Shown here piece after piece: positions 37,437 through 44,670 of a DNA stretch of 47,208 bases (positions are counted from its first letter, which is position 1; the number at the start of each line of letters is the position of its first letter). Made by a program: the position numbers and the translations under genes. The stretch is taken from positions 1 to 47,208 of the forward strand of contig CANSPP010000008.1 of assembly GCA_947648905.1 (NCBI GenBank), written 5' to 3'. The notes below the pieces were generated by a model, which saw only the letters and a program-made list of their open reading frames with translations, made no database searches and had not been told where the DNA came from. This stretch comes from an uncultured Clostridium sp. GTDB lineage: Bacteria; Bacillota; Clostridia; TANB77; CAG-508.

Positions 37437-38243
37437 TTATCTTTCAAAGTCTTCTTCTTGTTGTTTAACTTCTTTTTGTGCTTGTTTTACTTCTTTTACT
37501 GTTGTTGGTTTTAATTCAATTTTTCCATTATTATATTCTACTTCTGATGCAGCCATTTTACTTGTTTTATCTAAATATTTTTTTCCGTATTTTACTACTT
37601 CATTTCTGACTACCATTTTTTTGCTTATTTGGTCATTATACATCATTAGTCCTGCTAAATCTTTTATTGAGTTAGCCATTTCATTTGACATAGCATCATT
37701 TCTATATTCTACTTCATCTACTGTAATAATTTCCTCTGTTTTCCCTTTTTCTGTTGTACTTACTCCTGTAAATAATGTAATGTTTTCCTTACTTGTATTC
37801 ATAGAATTTGCAATTTTTGTTTTTTGCATATCCATATTAAGTTGCTCCAAATTTTCCAAACTTGCTAGTAATTCATAATCTGTTGCACTTTCGTTATCTA
37901 ATATTTGCTTTATTTCTTCATATTGATTTTCTTGTTCTGGTGTTATTTTTAATTGCTCTACTGTTTTTCCTATTTCTTTTGCCTCTTCTAATGTTACTTG
38001 CTTGCTATTCTGCCAATGGCTAATTCCACCAAATGCAGCTCCTGTTGCAAGTAATGTTCCTAACCCTAGTGTTGCTAGTCGTTTATGATTTACTTTCCTT
38101 TTACTTTTTTGAATTTTATGTACTTCCTTTTTTGGTTGATTTCTTAATTGCATTACGTCTAATGTTCTTTGTTCTTTTCTTGTATAGTTCCTTGTTGGGC
38201 AGTCTAGTTCTACTTTATATTTTTCTTTAAAACTATTACTCAT
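37437..38243 (-). CDS. Membrane-anchored protein of unknown function
   Basis: A 268-residue protein. A basic N-terminal ~55 residues (QPKKEVHKIQKSKRKVNHKR) precedes one membrane helix (about 57-75, LATLGLGTLLATGAAFGGI). The rest is an acidic, helical extracellular-type domain (EAKEIGKTVEQLKITPEQENQYEEI; VSTTEKGKTEEIITVDEVEY) ending in a Lys/Gln coil. I recognise no family. It has a clear promoter (38286-38314) and lies 76 bases upstream of the glucan synthase start, so it may share its transcript. Confidence 0.6.
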   Translation of the reverse strand: MSNSFKEKYKVELDCPTRNYTRKEQRTLDVMQLRNQPKKEVHKIQKSKRKVNHKRLATLGLGTLLATGAAFGGISHWQNSKQVTLEEAKEIGKTVEQLKITPEQENQYEEIKQILDNESATDYELLASLENLEQLNMDMQKTKIANSMNTSKENITLFTGVSTTEKGKTEEIITVDEVEYRNDAMSNEMANSIKDLAGLMMYNDQISKKMVVRNEVVKYGKKYLDKTSKMAASEVEYNNGKIELKPTTVKEVKQAQKEVKQQEEDFER

Positions 38244-38285
38244 TTTTATTCCCCCTATCTCTTTTGTTTTTCCTTATACATTTAT

Positions 38286-38314
38286 ATTATACCATTTTTT
38301 GTAATAAAATGCAA
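38286..38314 (-). promoter_or_regulatory. Sigma-A promoter for the 37437-38243 gene
   Basis: The minus strand has TTGCAT (38309-38314), 17 bases, TATAAT (38286-38291). The -35 lies in the T-rich tail of the preceding terminator. Confidence 0.7.
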
Positions 38315-38320
38315 AAAAAG

Positions 38321-38351
38321 AAAGTAGGTTTCAAATATAGAAACCTACTTT
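38321..38351 (-). terminator. Terminator of the WG-repeat-like gene
   Basis: AAAGTAGGTTTC pairs perfectly with GAAACCTACTTT around a 7-base loop. On the minus strand a TTCTTTTTTT run follows. Confidence 0.85.
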
Positions 38352-38375
38352 TGACACTTTTATGTCTTTCTGATG

Positions 38376-38585
38376 TTAGTGGCTTGCTTTTCTACGTTCG
38401 CCTTCTGAGTCAATGGTGAAACGTTCACCATCTTTAGTTGCGGTTGCGTATCCAGCTACAAATGTACCAATACTATCAAAGATAGCAGGAACTACTTTTC
38501 CGTTCTGGTTTGTGAAGCCGTATTTCTTTTTGCCATTTTCATCAGTTTCGCAGAATACTTTAGGTTCTTTCCAAATATAAGACAT
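38376..38585 (-). CDS. Small WG-repeat-like protein
   Basis: A 69-residue protein built as about one and a half beta-type repeats: KKYGFTNQNGKVVPAIFDSIGTF and GYATATKDGERFTIDSEGE. The (K/W)xG(F/Y)-(D/T)xxG-(K/E) pattern matches WG repeats, usually ligand- or protein-binding modules; the repeat's usual Trp is Tyr here. Its codon choice is visibly richer in G and C than its neighbours (GTT-CGC-CTT, GAG-TCA-ATG runs on the plus strand), which hints at transfer or high expression. It has its own strong promoter (38623-38651) and terminator, so it is a single-gene unit. Confidence 0.75.
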   Translation of the reverse strand: MSYIWKEPKVFCETDENGKKKYGFTNQNGKVVPAIFDSIGTFVAGYATATKDGERFTIDSEGERRKASH

Positions 38586-38622
38586 ATTAGTCTCCTTCTT
38601 CCCATTCTTGGGGTATGGTTTT

Positions 38623-38651
38623 ATTATAACACATTATGTAGATAATTGCAA
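38623..38651 (-). promoter_or_regulatory. Sigma-A promoter of the WG-repeat-like gene
   Basis: The minus strand has TTGCAA (38646-38651), 17 bases, TATAAT (38623-38628). Confidence 0.72.
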
Positions 38652-38671
38652 GTTTTTCCAAAATAATCTTT

Positions 38672-39439
38672 TTATTTTTCATAAAAATATGAAGTAATTC
38701 CATTGTAAATTCCCCAGGCCAGTTTATTTTGATAATTGTCATCTAACAATTGTTGTTCTTCTTCTGGATTAGATAAAAATCCACATTCAACAATTGATAT
38801 TGGAATTTCTACGTGTTTCATAATATATACAGTATCTAATTTCATTGCCACTCTAGTGTTTTCTTTTTGAATTGATTTATTCAAGTTTTCTTGTATCTTT
38901 TTCGCTAACTTTGTACTTTCTTCATTCCCAGATTTAAAAAAGCATTGCCAACCATAATATTGTGGTTGTGGAATTTTATTTAGATGTATTGATACAAATA
39001 TGTCTGCTGAACTTTCATTTCCTATTTTTACTCTGTTATGTATGTCTGATATTTTTTTCTCTTTTAGTGTGTTTGCATCCAAATCATAAATTGCATTTTC
39101 ATCTGAACGAGTTAGTATTACATTACATCCACTTTGCTCCAGCAAATTTTGTACTTTTAGTGTTATTTTTAAATTTGTTTGTGCTTCTGTTGTTCCATTG
39201 CTACTTTGCGCTCCTTCATCTGGTACTCCGTGTCCTGCGTCTAATACTACTGTTTTTCCTGATACTGGTGTTGCTGTTGTTTCTACACTTACATTGTTTG
39301 TACCCTCTGTATTTGGGTTTACTACATTTGTATTTATTATGTTCTTATTTTTCATCCCCACTTGAAATGTAAAGGCAAATAGTGCTATTAGCACCCCTGC
39401 TGTTATTATTTTTATTCTTTTTTTATTTATTACTAACAT
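38672..39439 (-). CDS. cwlD: N-acetylmuramoyl-L-alanine amidase CwlD
   Basis: A 255-residue amidase that removes stem peptides from muramic acid during spore cortex building. One N-terminal membrane segment (about residues 10-28), then an Amidase_3 domain: TVVLDAGHGVPDEGAQ (first zinc His, Glu), RVKIGNESSADIFVSIHLNKI (second zinc His), IMKHVEIPISIVECGFLSNPEE (catalytic Glu). The GWQCFFKSGNEES block is the CwlD form rather than a generic autolysin. An AT-rich dyad (39454-39478) lies just upstream. With SigE, SigG and the PdaB-like gene it supports a spore former. Confidence 0.9.
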   Translation of the reverse strand: MLVINKKRIKIITAGVLIALFAFTFQVGMKNKNIINTNVVNPNTEGTNNVSVETTATPVSGKTVVLDAGHGVPDEGAQSSNGTTEAQTNLKITLKVQNLLEQSGCNVILTRSDENAIYDLDANTLKEKKISDIHNRVKIGNESSADIFVSIHLNKIPQPQYYGWQCFFKSGNEESTKLAKKIQENLNKSIQKENTRVAMKLDTVYIMKHVEIPISIVECGFLSNPEEEQQLLDDNYQNKLAWGIYNGITSYFYEK

Positions 39440-39501
39440 AAAAAAACTCCTAACATAAATAATATTAATATTATTTATATTAAAAGTTTATGATTTTATT
39501 A

Positions 39502-40425
39502 CTATTTTCTTCTATCAATTGCATAACTGCTTCCCATAACAGATTTTGCTGCGTGTTTTACTTGGGCTCCAACTTCTCCAATTTCTAATATATTGTTAAA
39601 TCTACCTTCGTCTGCTACAACTACACCTATTGATAATGATGTTAGTGGGAATTTTTCTATTATTCCTTTTCTATTTTCTACTTCTACATATCCATTTTTT
39701 AAATCTTCTTCTGTAAAGAATTTTCCAACGTGCCTATCGAAATATGCTAATATATTTTGGCATAATTTTTCACAATTTGTTCCTGGCACAATTGCTACAA
39801 AGTCGTCCCCACCAATATGACCTACAAATGTATTTTCTAGCTCATCACTGTGTACTAAATTAACTATTGTTTCTGCTGTGAATTCTATTATTTGGTCTCC
39901 CTTTAAGAATCCATATACATCGTTATATGCCTTGAAGTTATCTAAGTCTAAATATAGTACTGAAAACGCTTCTTTTCTTAGTAGCCTTTTTTTCAATTCT
40001 GCGTGTATTTGTACATTTCCTGGCAAGCCTGTTAGTGGACTTACTGTTCTATTACTTGCTAGTAGTCTATTTAAGTTCTTTACTGTATAATATAGGTATT
40101 TTTCGTCTACTGGTTTTTTTATAAAGAATTCTACTGATTGTTGTAGTATTTTTATTCTATGGTCTCTATCACTTTTTGATGATACTATTATTACTGGTGT
40201 TATTGTGTTGTCTTCGTCTTTTCTTATTTTGCTACATAATTCTATTACGTCTCTGTCTATCGCGTCTTCATTTATTACTATTAGCGATGGTATGTTTTTT
40301 AGTGCTATGTCTATTTGTTCTGTTTTTACACTTATAAATTTAAATTCTGGGTCGTTTTTAAATAGCTCTCTAAATATTAATATAGAAGAGTCGTCATCAT
40401 CAATTATATAGATTTCTTGTATCAT
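39502..40425 (-). CDS. Response regulator with GGDEF domain
   Basis: A 307-residue protein. The receiver domain (about 1-120) opens YIIDDDDSSILIFRELF with the acidic pair and ends FFIKKPVDEKY with the conserved Lys. The phosphoacceptor position is in LIVINEDAIDRD rather than a textbook LDxMMP, so regulation may be atypical. The GGDEF domain (about 135-305) starts SPLTGLPGNVQIHAELKK; the active-site loop is GHIGGDDFVAIVPG, that is, GGDDF instead of GGDEF. It would make cyclic di-GMP if active. No histidine kinase gene is adjacent. Confidence 0.85.
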   Translation of the reverse strand: MIQEIYIIDDDDSSILIFRELFKNDPEFKFISVKTEQIDIALKNIPSLIVINEDAIDRDVIELCSKIRKDEDNTITPVIIVSSKSDRDHRIKILQQSVEFFIKKPVDEKYLYYTVKNLNRLLASNRTVSPLTGLPGNVQIHAELKKRLLRKEAFSVLYLDLDNFKAYNDVYGFLKGDQIIEFTAETIVNLVHSDELENTFVGHIGGDDFVAIVPGTNCEKLCQNILAYFDRHVGKFFTEEDLKNGYVEVENRKGIIEKFPLTSLSIGVVVADEGRFNNILEIGEVGAQVKHAAKSVMGSSYAIDRRK

Positions 40426-40474
40426 AGTTTTTCTCCTTTATTTTTACTTTTGTTTTATTATATCCAAAATTATT

Positions 40475-41275
40475 CTAATGTTTCAAGTCTTTTTTCTTTT
40501 TTTGTTTGTTTTTTCTAAGTTCTATTTTTTTGTTTAGTACTTCTGTTATTTCTTTATTGTTGATAGCAGGAAATGCCCTTTTTAGTCTGTACACATTTCT
40601 GTATAAATGTAATATTGTTCTGTTTTTCTTTTTGTTTAGCTTTTCTACTAATTCTTGAATATTTTGAGTTGCTGTTTTTTTGTCTTCGTCTTTTTCTTTT
40701 GATAGTGCTTTTATTTCTTTTAGTTTTTCTTTGATTTCCTTGTTCAATTTTTCAATATTTTCTAGTGTTCCCTTTATAGTTTTTAATTTTACTATACTTA
40801 CTATTGTGTCTACTATAAATACTAGTGTTACTATGGATATTACATAGTGTAATATTGTTATATCAATATTTCCAATTATTTGTTGAATAAATGGATGTAT
40901 AAAGTGTATAAATAATACTCCTATAACTCCCCAACATATTGAATTTGTTAAGCATACTCTTCCTTGTATATTGAATTTATGGTCTGAATAATCCCAATAT
41001 TTTGTATTAAATAGTTTTTCTAAAAGTACACCAACAAGGTATTCCCATATTGACATTGAAAGTAATGAAATTGTAAATAGTAATAGTATGTGGTCTTTTA
41101 ATCCGCTTAAGAATAGGAACATTATACATGCACCTATTCCATATATTGGACAAAATGGCCCTATTAAAAATCCTGTGTTTATTAATTTTCTTTCAATTAC
41201 AGATCTTACTACTGATTCCATTATCCATCCTAAAAATGAATATATTATAAAGTATGTTAGTATTTCAAATATCAT
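40475..41275 (-). CDS. CmpB-family putative ABC-transporter permease-like membrane protein
   Basis: A 266-residue protein with about five membrane segments over residues 1-165. The FLGWIMESVVRSVIERKLINTGFLIGPFCPIYG block and SIWEYLVGVLLEKLFNTKYWDYS are signatures of the ABC_trans_CmpB family (PF06541). The C-terminus is a charged coiled coil (about 170-215) with a basic end. The family name implies transport but no ATPase is adjacent, and its true role is unknown. ATG at 41275. Confidence 0.85.
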   Translation of the reverse strand: MIFEILTYFIIYSFLGWIMESVVRSVIERKLINTGFLIGPFCPIYGIGACIMFLFLSGLKDHILLLFTISLLSMSIWEYLVGVLLEKLFNTKYWDYSDHKFNIQGRVCLTNSICWGVIGVLFIHFIHPFIQQIIGNIDITILHYVISIVTLVFIVDTIVSIVKLKTIKGTLENIEKLNKEIKEKLKEIKALSKEKDEDKKTATQNIQELVEKLNKKKNRTILHLYRNVYRLKRAFPAINNKEITEVLNKKIELRKNKQKKKKDLKH

Positions 41276-41334
41276 TGTTTCCCTTTCATTTTTAACAACC
41301 TCCCACGTTAGTATTGTAGGAGGTGTATTGGTTT

Positions 41335-42297
41335 TTATTTTCTGAACATAACTCTTGCTTCTTCATATACTCCACTTTCGTTATATGCTCTTATTATTAA
41401 TTTGTTATCTCCTTCACGTAGTGGATATGCATATTCAAATTCTTTTCTTTCTTCTATTGGGAATACTTTATCTAGGTCTAAGCTATTTCTTTCTGCATTT
41501 TCGCTGTCTGCGTTTATTGTGAATTCTATTCTTTTTACTCCCTCTTCGTCTGATGCTTTTATTATAAAGTTTTCTCCTGCTTGGTCTACTGTTATGTTTA
41601 GTTTTGGTTTAGTTACTGCTTTTATTTCTTGTTCTTCTGTTTGTGTATTATTTTCTATATCTACTACTATTAGTGTTAATGTGTGTAATCCTTTTGGTAT
41701 TTCTATTGTTTCTTCTGCTTGATTTCCACTTAGTTCTACTTCTTGTTCTTCTTCGTCATCCCAACGGTATGTCATATATGCTAGTTCTTTTTCTGATTCT
41801 ATGCTTACTTTTAGGTCTGTTCCATTTGCTTCTAGTTGTACATCTATGTTTCTTTGAGCTGTATACATACTTTCGTTTGTTGCTGTTTGCTCATTTATAT
41901 CTTCTACAAATATGCTTAGTTTGTTGTTATTTCCTGATGGTATTTCTATTATTTGTGATATTTCGCTTTTTGAGTTTGTTTCTATTTCTATTGCTTCTTC
42001 ATCATTCCATTTGTATGTGACTTTTGATAGTGGTTTGTCATGTGTTATTTGTATTGTTACTTGTGTTCCTGCTGTTTGAGTTACTACTATTATTGGTCTT
42101 GTTGCTGATTTTGGTGTTGATGATTTTCCTTTATACATTGCATATGAGCCACTTCCTATTAGGGCTACTCCAAATATTATCATTATTATAGCAAATATTG
42201 TTACTATTTTTTGTATTTCTATTGGAGCGTTTGAGATCTTTCTTCTTTTTTCTTTTTTTGTGTTTTCTACACTTAATATTTGATTCAAAGCTTTCAC
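41335..42297 (-). CDS. Membrane-anchored protein with tandem beta-sandwich domains
   Basis: A 320-residue protein with one membrane helix (about residues 30-55, KIVTIFAIIMIIFGVALIGSGSYAMY) and a long outer part. That part shows three similar blocks of about 85 residues: VTIQITHDKPLSKVTYKWNDEE, LKVSIESEKELAYMTYRWDDEE, and NFIIKASDEEGVKRIEFTIN, each followed by an ITLxIVVDxxN-type strand, suggesting repeated Ig-like domains. No catalytic motif. A GTG at 42297 opens the frame, but a GAGGTG ribosome site fits TTG at 42288 better. Surface role inferred only. Confidence 0.72.
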   Translation of the reverse strand: MKALNQILSVENTKKEKRRKISNAPIEIQKIVTIFAIIMIIFGVALIGSGSYAMYKGKSSTPKSATRPIIVVTQTAGTQVTIQITHDKPLSKVTYKWNDEEAIEIETNSKSEISQIIEIPSGNNNKLSIFVEDINEQTATNESMYTAQRNIDVQLEANGTDLKVSIESEKELAYMTYRWDDEEEQEVELSGNQAEETIEIPKGLHTLTLIVVDIENNTQTEEQEIKAVTKPKLNITVDQAGENFIIKASDEEGVKRIEFTINADSENAERNSLDLDKVFPIEERKEFEYAYPLREGDNKLIIRAYNESGVYEEARVMFRK

Positions 42298-42367
42298 CTC
42301 TTTTGTTTTTTCGTTAAAATTATATCATATGCTTTTTTAATTGTAAATGTTTTGATATAAAAATTTT

Positions 42368-42393
42368 AAAACCGTTGATTGCTCAACGGTTTT
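42368..42393 (-). terminator. Terminator of the rpsF-ssb-rpsR operon
   Basis: An 11-bp perfect stem AAAACCGTTGA/TCAACGGTTTT with a 4-base loop, just after the rpsR stop. Confidence 0.88.
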
Positions 42394-42412
42394 GTTTGTT
42401 TCTATATTAAAA

Positions 42413-42688
42413 TTAGTTTTGTGCATATGGTAAAACTGCAATATGTCTTGCTCTTTTTACTGCTGTTGTGATATCTCTTTGATGTTTAGCACATGCTCCA
42501 GTTGTTCTTCTTGGTAAGATTTTCCCTTTATCGTTTACGAATTTCTTTAATTGTTCTGGATTTTTGTAATCTAATTCAAAGTTTTTATCGCTACATAGTA
42601 CACATACTTTTTTTCTTTGTTTTCTAAATCTTGGATTGTAATCCTCGTCATAGTTTTTATTTTTTCTATTTTGTTTTTTATCTGCCAT
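42413..42688 (-). CDS. rpsR: Ribosomal protein S18
   Basis: A 91-residue small-subunit protein that pairs with S6 on the platform. A basic N-terminus ([17 protein letters not shown]) precedes the conserved core [36 protein letters not shown] and [12 protein letters not shown]. Cysteines in CVLC and GAC plus the following His may bind zinc. Third gene of rpsF-ssb-rpsR, the standard bacterial order. Confidence 0.97.
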   Translation of the reverse strand: MADKKQNRKNKNYDEDYNPRFRKQRKKVCVLCSDKNFELDYKNPEQLKKFVNDKGKILPRRTTGACAKHQRDITTAVKRARHIAVLPYAQN

Positions 42689-42709
42689 TTTATTTCACCC
42701 CTCTTTGTT

Positions 42710-43135
42710 TTAGAATGGTAGGTCGTCACTTGAAGATACTTCGAAGTCTGCTCCCATATTTCCTGGTGCTGTACTTCCAAATGTGTTCTCAAATGCGTTG
42801 CTACTGTCGCCTTCTCTTTTGCTGTCTGCAAAGTAAGCTTCTTCTGCAACTACTTCTGTTATGTAGTGTTTTGTTCCTTGGTCATCATCCCAAGTTCTTG
42901 TTTGTATTCTTCCTATAACTCCTACTTGTTGACCTTTCTTAAAGTATTTGCTACAAAATTCTCCAAGTTTGCTCCATGCTACTATGTTTATGAAGTCTGC
43001 TTGTCTTTCTTCACCTTGTCTTGCAAATCTTCTATTTACTGCTAGGCTAAATGATGCTACTAGTGTATTGTTTGTTTGAGTATATCTTACTTCTGGGTCT
43101 CTTGTTAGTCTTCCCATTAATATTACTTTGTTCAT
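42710..43135 (-). CDS. ssb: Single-stranded DNA-binding protein
   Basis: A 141-residue SSB with the usual OB fold (residues 1-105): NKVILMGRLTRDPEVRYTQ, FINIVAWSKLGEFCSKYFKKGQQVGVIGRIQTRTW. A short linker leads to the acidic tip SSSDDLPF, the partner-binding tail. It protects single-stranded DNA in replication and repair and recruits enzymes through the tip. It lies between rpsF and rpsR as expected. The second SSB-like gene at 21771 lacks this tip. Confidence 0.97.
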   Translation of the reverse strand: MNKVILMGRLTRDPEVRYTQTNNTLVASFSLAVNRRFARQGEERQADFINIVAWSKLGEFCSKYFKKGQQVGVIGRIQTRTWDDDQGTKHYITEVVAEEAYFADSKREGDSSNAFENTFGSTAPGNMGADFEVSSSDDLPF

Positions 43136-43212
43136 TTTCTATCACCTTTCTTACTCTAAATAAAGGTCCCTATTTTCTTTATTTAATTTTGTTTTTCTTT
43201 GCTAATTTTTTA

Positions 43213-43497
43213 TTAGTCTTCTTTTCTTACTACGATGTATTTGATTATATCGTCTGTAATTCTGTAAACTCTTTCAAGTTCTGCTATTGAAGCTGGATTT
43301 GCTTCGAAGTTGAATAGTAGGTATGTTGCTTCGCTGAATTTTTTTATTTCATATGCTAATTTCTTTTTACCCATATTTTCTACTGATTCTACTTTTCCGT
43401 TTTCGTTGATTAACCCTGTAAATTTTTCTTCTATTGCTTTTAATCCTGCTTCATCTACATTTGGGCTAACAATGATTATACTTTCGTATTTGTTCAT
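43213..43497 (-). CDS. rpsF: Ribosomal protein S6
   Basis: A 94-residue protein of the 30S platform: MNKYESIIIVSPNVDEAGLKAI at the start, VESVENMGKKKLAYEIKKFSEATYLLFNFEA in the middle, and ERVYRITDDIIKYIVVRKED at the end. Start is ATG at 43497 with GGGAGGTGA eight bases upstream; a frame running further upstream has no ribosome site. A promoter is at 43594-43622; the 100-base leader in between can fold into two short hairpins, possibly for S6:S18 autoregulation. Confidence 0.96.
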   Translation of the reverse strand: MNKYESIIIVSPNVDEAGLKAIEEKFTGLINENGKVESVENMGKKKLAYEIKKFSEATYLLFNFEANPASIAELERVYRITDDIIKYIVVRKED

Positions 43498-43593
43498 TAT
43501 TTTCACCTCCCTTTGGATTTTTAACCTACATTTTCTGTAAGTAGAGATTTGAAATTGCACAAAAAATAGCTGTGCTTTTTTCAAAACATAGCT

Positions 43594-43622
43594 ATTTTAC
43601 CATATTTATTCAACTTTTGCAA
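43594..43622 (-). promoter_or_regulatory. Promoter of rpsF-ssb-rpsR
   Basis: The minus strand has TTGCAA (43617-43622), 17 bases, TAAAAT (43594-43599). Confidence 0.65.
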
Positions 43623-43637
43623 GTGTTTTACAAAATT

Positions 43638-43964
43638 TTACTTTTTATTGAAATATGTTATTAAGTGTTCTATCGTTTCTTTATCTTCTTTGCTTAAATG
43701 TTCATATCCCGCTATAGAATATTCTAGGCTTTTGTTTTCTTTGATTTTTAAATGCTCGCTAAAAATTTGGTCTAATGATACTTTGAATAAATTACATATT
43801 CGTATTAGTACTTCATATGATGGTTTTGATCTATCTTGTTCTATGTCACTTACATATCTTACAGATACTTCTATTTCTTCTGCCAGCCTTTCTTGTGTGT
43901 ATCCATTGCTTTTTCTGATTTGTTGTAGGTTTTTTCCTATCTTTATTGTACTTGTTTTTCTCAT
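43638..43964 (-). CDS. XRE-family transcriptional regulator
   Basis: A 108-residue Cro/C1-type protein: IGKNLQQIRKSNGYTQERLAEEIEVSVRYVSDIEQDRSKPSYEVLIRI (residues about 7-58) is a textbook helix-turn-helix. The remainder is a short helical dimerisation region (KEDKETIEHLITYFNKK). ATG with AGGTGG upstream. It is not related in sequence beyond the HTH to the regulator at 13328. Targets unknown; it sits next to a Spo0E-like gene and an IS relic. Confidence 0.85.
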   Translation of the reverse strand: MRKTSTIKIGKNLQQIRKSNGYTQERLAEEIEVSVRYVSDIEQDRSKPSYEVLIRICNLFKVSLDQIFSEHLKIKENKSLEYSIAGYEHLSKEDKETIEHLITYFNKK

Positions 43965-44056
43965 TATTTTACCACCTATTTTGCTTTTTTGCTTATCTTA
44001 TCAGATTTTTTCTTTTGCTTAAACGAAGTGTTTTCGTATTCTGCCATATTTTATTT

Positions 44057-44197
44057 CTATATTTCTTTTAAATATTCTTTTAGTAGCTTGTCTAGTTCTT
44101 TTCTTTCTTGTTCTATTTTATTTCTTCTTTCTCCTTTTGTTATCATTTCTTTTATTTTATTTAACTTTTCGTTTATTTTATTTTTTAAATCTTCCAT
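44057..44197 (-). CDS. Spo0E-like small protein, 46 residues
   Basis: A short frame: MEDLKNKINEKLNKIKEMIT at the start and EQERKELDKLLKEYLKEI at the end, fully helical. The helix-turn-helix hairpin length and ELDKLLKEY end resemble Spo0E-type aspartyl-phosphate phosphatases, whose signature is SQxLDxLI; the Ser-Gln pair is missing here, so the assignment is tentative. It has a clean AGGAGAA ribosome site. If real it would restrain Spo0A phosphorylation. Confidence 0.55.
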   Translation of the reverse strand: MEDLKNKINEKLNKIKEMITKGERRNKIEQERKELDKLLKEYLKEI

Positions 44198-44303
44198 TTT
44201 TTATTCTCCTATTCTTTTTTCTTTAGTGTGTTTGTTTTTTTGCTTTTTTATTCTTTTATATATTATTTTGTTTTATATGTCAAGTTTTATTGTCTAGTAA
44301 AAT

Positions 44304-44653
44304 ATTGTGTGCAAAAAAATATGCAACTCTTGTTTTTTAGTGACGTATTTTTTGTTACCTTCTTTGTTAACAAATATAATACTTTCATTAATGCTTCTTT
44401 TGTTGGTTATACACTTCTGGCTCTATTTAAGCTTCTAACATTGTTTGTATCACTTTTCCAAACGATTTTTTAGTTTGCTCTCTATGTCAAACGCTGTTTT
44501 TACGTCTCTATTCTTCAAGATTTCTTTTACTAATTTGCTCATTGCTTCTTCTGCTACATTTCTTTATTTTTCTTCCATTGAAAAAATACCTCCTTGATAT
44601 ATTTTTATTATATCATAAAAGGTATTTTTCATTTTACACAAAATTTCTTACAC
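44304..44653 (-). mobile_element. Internally deleted IS256-family relic
   Basis: The right edge on the minus strand begins GTGTAAGAAATTTTGTGTAA (44634-44653), like IS256-type terminal repeats; the left edge (about 44304-44326) has a looser inverted match (TTGTGTGCAAAAAAATATGC). Inside lie the start and end of a transposase with the middle lost. About 350 bases instead of 1,300. It abuts the stop of the pilin-like gene at 44671. Confidence 0.6.
44330..44578 (-). pseudogene. Transposase remnant, IS256 family
   Basis: Starting at ATG 44578: MEEK, an in-frame TAA, then AMSKLVKEILKNRDVKTAFD in the same frame, then after a frame change FGKVIQTMLEA, the N-terminal block of IS256 transposases. The next recognisable piece (ALMKVLYLLTKKVTKK) resembles the C-terminal KALYLA-KxITKKW block. 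The catalytic DDE core is absent. The frame change here is not at CGG, so this is ordinary decay. Confidence 0.6.
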
Positions 44654-44670
44654 TCTCATTTTTTATCTTT

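Noticed and set aside
43500..43600. A defined S6:S18 ribosomal-protein leader RNA
   Set aside because: The leader can form two short hairpins but I could not find the conserved bulge of the known motif with confidence.
44330..44578. A ninth recoding site in the IS256 remnant
   Set aside because: Its frame change is near AAT CGT TTG, not at CGG, and an in-frame TAA lies upstream, so it is ordinary decay.
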